Of a stretch of 12,929 nt of DNA, positions 11,752 to 12,929 are shown piece by piece. A program made the position numbers and the translations under genes. Each line of letters starts with the position of its first letter. Position 1 is the first letter of the stretch. The notes below the pieces were generated by a model. The model saw only the letters and a program-made list of their open reading frames with translations. It searched no databases and was not told where the DNA came from. The DNA comes from Candidatus Eiseniibacteriota bacterium (GTDB taxonomy: Bacteria; Eisenbacteria; RBG-16-71-46; CAIMUX01; VGJL01), in the NCBI GenBank assembly GCA_014729455.1, contig WJJW01000448.1, positions 1-12,929 on the forward strand. Direction: 5' to 3'.

Positions 11752-12929
11752 ATGAAGGGATCGGTCCTGCGCGGAATCCTGGTCCTCTATCTGTTCCTCC
11801 TCCTGTTTCCGGGGGAGTACGTGCCGCTCGCCACAGGACTGGATCCTTCGTGGAGAATCGGGATCAACCTCCTTGCCGGCTCCGGACACAGCGTCGGCGA
11901 CGACTATGTCTTCACGTACGGCCCGCTGGGCTATCTCCTGTACCCGCTTCCATTGGGCAACAACCTCGCTGCTTCGATTTTCTTCGACCTGATTCTGGCA
12001 CTGCTGGTCTGTTTCCTCGGATATCTCGTCCTGCGCCGGTGCTCCGCCCTCGAGGCCCTCCTGTTCGTCTCCTTCTATGCCGCCTCGATTGCGATCCACC
12101 TCTGGGAGGAGTACAACCTGCTGTTTCTCGCCGCGCTCCTCCTCGCGGCTACCGAGACGGAGAGCCGGCACGAGCGTCTCTTGCTCATCGGATACGGCGT
12201 CCTCGCTTCCTTTGCCCTCTTTCTGAAGATCAGCATCGGTCTGACCTGTCTCCTCATGCTGGTCGGGTTCGCTCTGGGGAGCGGCCAGCGTAATCGGTTC
12301 GTTCGCCGTATCGCGTTCGCGGGACTCTCGTTTGGTGTGTCTTTTGCGGTGCTCTCCCTCGTGTTTCTCGAATCGGCATCTGGGCTCTTGTGGTGGCTGA
12401 AGGGCTCGGTGCTCCTCTCCCGCGGCTACGGAAGTGCGATGTCCGTGATCGGACCCTCCGAGGTCCTTGTTCTCGGGCTCATCGCACTCGGCGTCTTCAC
12501 TCGCGCGTTGGAGCGGCTGGCGCGGACCCGACTCGACCTGGCGGTCGCCCTCGGGATCGCGGCGGTTCTCGCTTTCAAGCACGGCTTCGCACGGCAGGAT
12601 CGGCACGTGCTCGGTTTCTTTCCCTTCCTCATCGCCCTCAGCGCATTACTGGTCCCGTTCTCCATCTCACGGAAGGGCCGCGCCGCAACGATCCTCGCCT
12701 TCTTGGTTCTGTTCATCGCAGCGCTCCCCACGGTCCGGTACTACACGCACATCGGACCGAGACAGGTCTTGGCCACGCTGTCGACCGCAAGCGGACTCGA
12801 GCGGGTAGGGTCACTCCTGCGATTGCCGGAGAAACGGCGTGAGCTCGAGCAGCGTAGCGAGAGGAGGCTGACATCGGACCTGCTTCCGGACGGATATTTG
12901 CAGACCCTTCGCGGGGGGGGGGGAGTTGC
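11752..12929 (+). CDS. Multi-pass membrane protein of a poorly characterised family, 3'-truncated
   Basis: The frame is open from ATG 11752 to the right edge, 392 complete codons, with no stop. AAGGAG at 11741-11746 lies 5 nt before the ATG. The protein begins MKGSVLRGILVLYLFLLLF and has about ten hydrophobic segments, near residues 5-22, 72-92, 101-118, 124-134, 144-163, 164-176, 186-205, 236-250, 262-275, 286-303 and 311-327. Two polar motifs stand out: DPSWRIGINLLAGSGHSVGDDYVFTYGPLG, read in part at 31-60 with FTYGPLG at 54-60, and KHGFARQDRHV at 276-286. I recall similar motifs (FTYGPLGxL, FKxGFxRxDxH) in large bacterial membrane proteins resembling lipid-linked-sugar glycosyltransferases (GT39-like), but I cannot name the family. 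No catalytic role is claimed. Codon use is slightly less GC-biased than in gltX (for example TTA, AGA, GTA occur). The last 17 bases are doubtful because of an 11-G run. Confidence 0.8.
   Translation, partial: MKGSVLRGILVLYLFLLLFPGEYVPLATGLDPSWRIGINLLAGSGHSVGDDYVFTYGPLGYLLYPLPLGNNLAASIFFDLILALLVCFLGYLVLRRCSALEALLFVSFYAASIAIHLWEEYNLLFLAALLLAATETESRHERLLLIGYGVLASFALFLKISIGLTCLLMLVGFALGSGQRNRFVRRIAFAGLSFGVSFAVLSLVFLESASGLLWWLKGSVLLSRGYGSAMSVIGPSEVLVLGLIALGVFTRALERLARTRLDLAVALGIAAVLAFKHGFARQDRHVLGFFPFLIALSALLVPFSISRKGRAATILAFLVLFIAALPTVRYYTHIGPRQVLATLSTASGLERVGSLLRLPEKRRELEQRSERRLTSDLLPDGYLQTLRGGGGV

Noticed and set aside
11668..12606. 312-codon open frame on the - strand opposite the membrane protein
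   Set aside because: The opposite frame is Glu/Gln/Arg-rich, as expected when a Leu-rich membrane protein is read backwards. It also runs across the tRNA terminator, and the + frame has a Shine-Dalgarno and membrane segments.

Overview
The window is GC-rich bacterial DNA with a strong third-position G/C bias and densely packed genes. Its most informative gene encodes a very large secreted C25 (gingipain-family) cysteine peptidase. This carries an FG-GAP/VCBS-type propeller and ends in a FlgD-like / type IX-secretion-style sorting domain. That combination is characteristic of the FCB supergroup, and with this base composition it points to high-GC candidate phyla such as Eisenbacteria or Krumholzibacteriota rather than Bacteroidetes. 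The phylum assignment is inference. The even annotation from edge to edge and a poly-G run at the right end suggest a metagenomic contig.

Left block (1-4145, + strand). The 3' part of a UbiE/MenG-type quinone C-methyltransferase is followed by a four-gene group. The group holds a membrane-anchored GT2 (polyprenyl-phosphate glycosyltransferase-like), the holo-ACP synthase acpS, an unrecognised secreted protein, and a GT4/GT-B glycosyltransferase that appears to start at a CTG codon in a CTGA overlap. GT2 may be read from a nearly leaderless mRNA. The other genes follow within a few bases of each other, so they look like one transcription unit of envelope and lipid/glycan functions. The block ends in an 11-bp hairpin.

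Middle block (4210-10085). An HU-family DNA-binding protein gene on the - strand is divergent from the 1743-codon C25 peptidase gene. The 359-bp gap between them holds candidate promoters in both directions, an inverted repeat at the predicted HU start site, and a leader of about 160 nt for the peptidase. That leader can fold into several hairpins, and one segment can pair with the peptidase Shine-Dalgarno sequence.

Right block (10082-12929). The peptidase stop codon overlaps the start of gltX (glutamyl-tRNA synthetase) in an ATGA, an unexpected coupling of a secreted protease to an essential translation enzyme. gltX is followed by a tRNA-Gln(CUG) gene with its own promoter and an intrinsic terminator. 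Last comes a multi-pass membrane protein of a poorly characterised family, which runs off the right edge.

No CRISPR array, transposase, integrase, rRNA or recognisable phage gene is visible. The points most worth a second look are the protease-gltX overlap, the structured leader, the cysteine-rich insert in the peptidase domain, the CTG start, and the unrecognised secreted protein.
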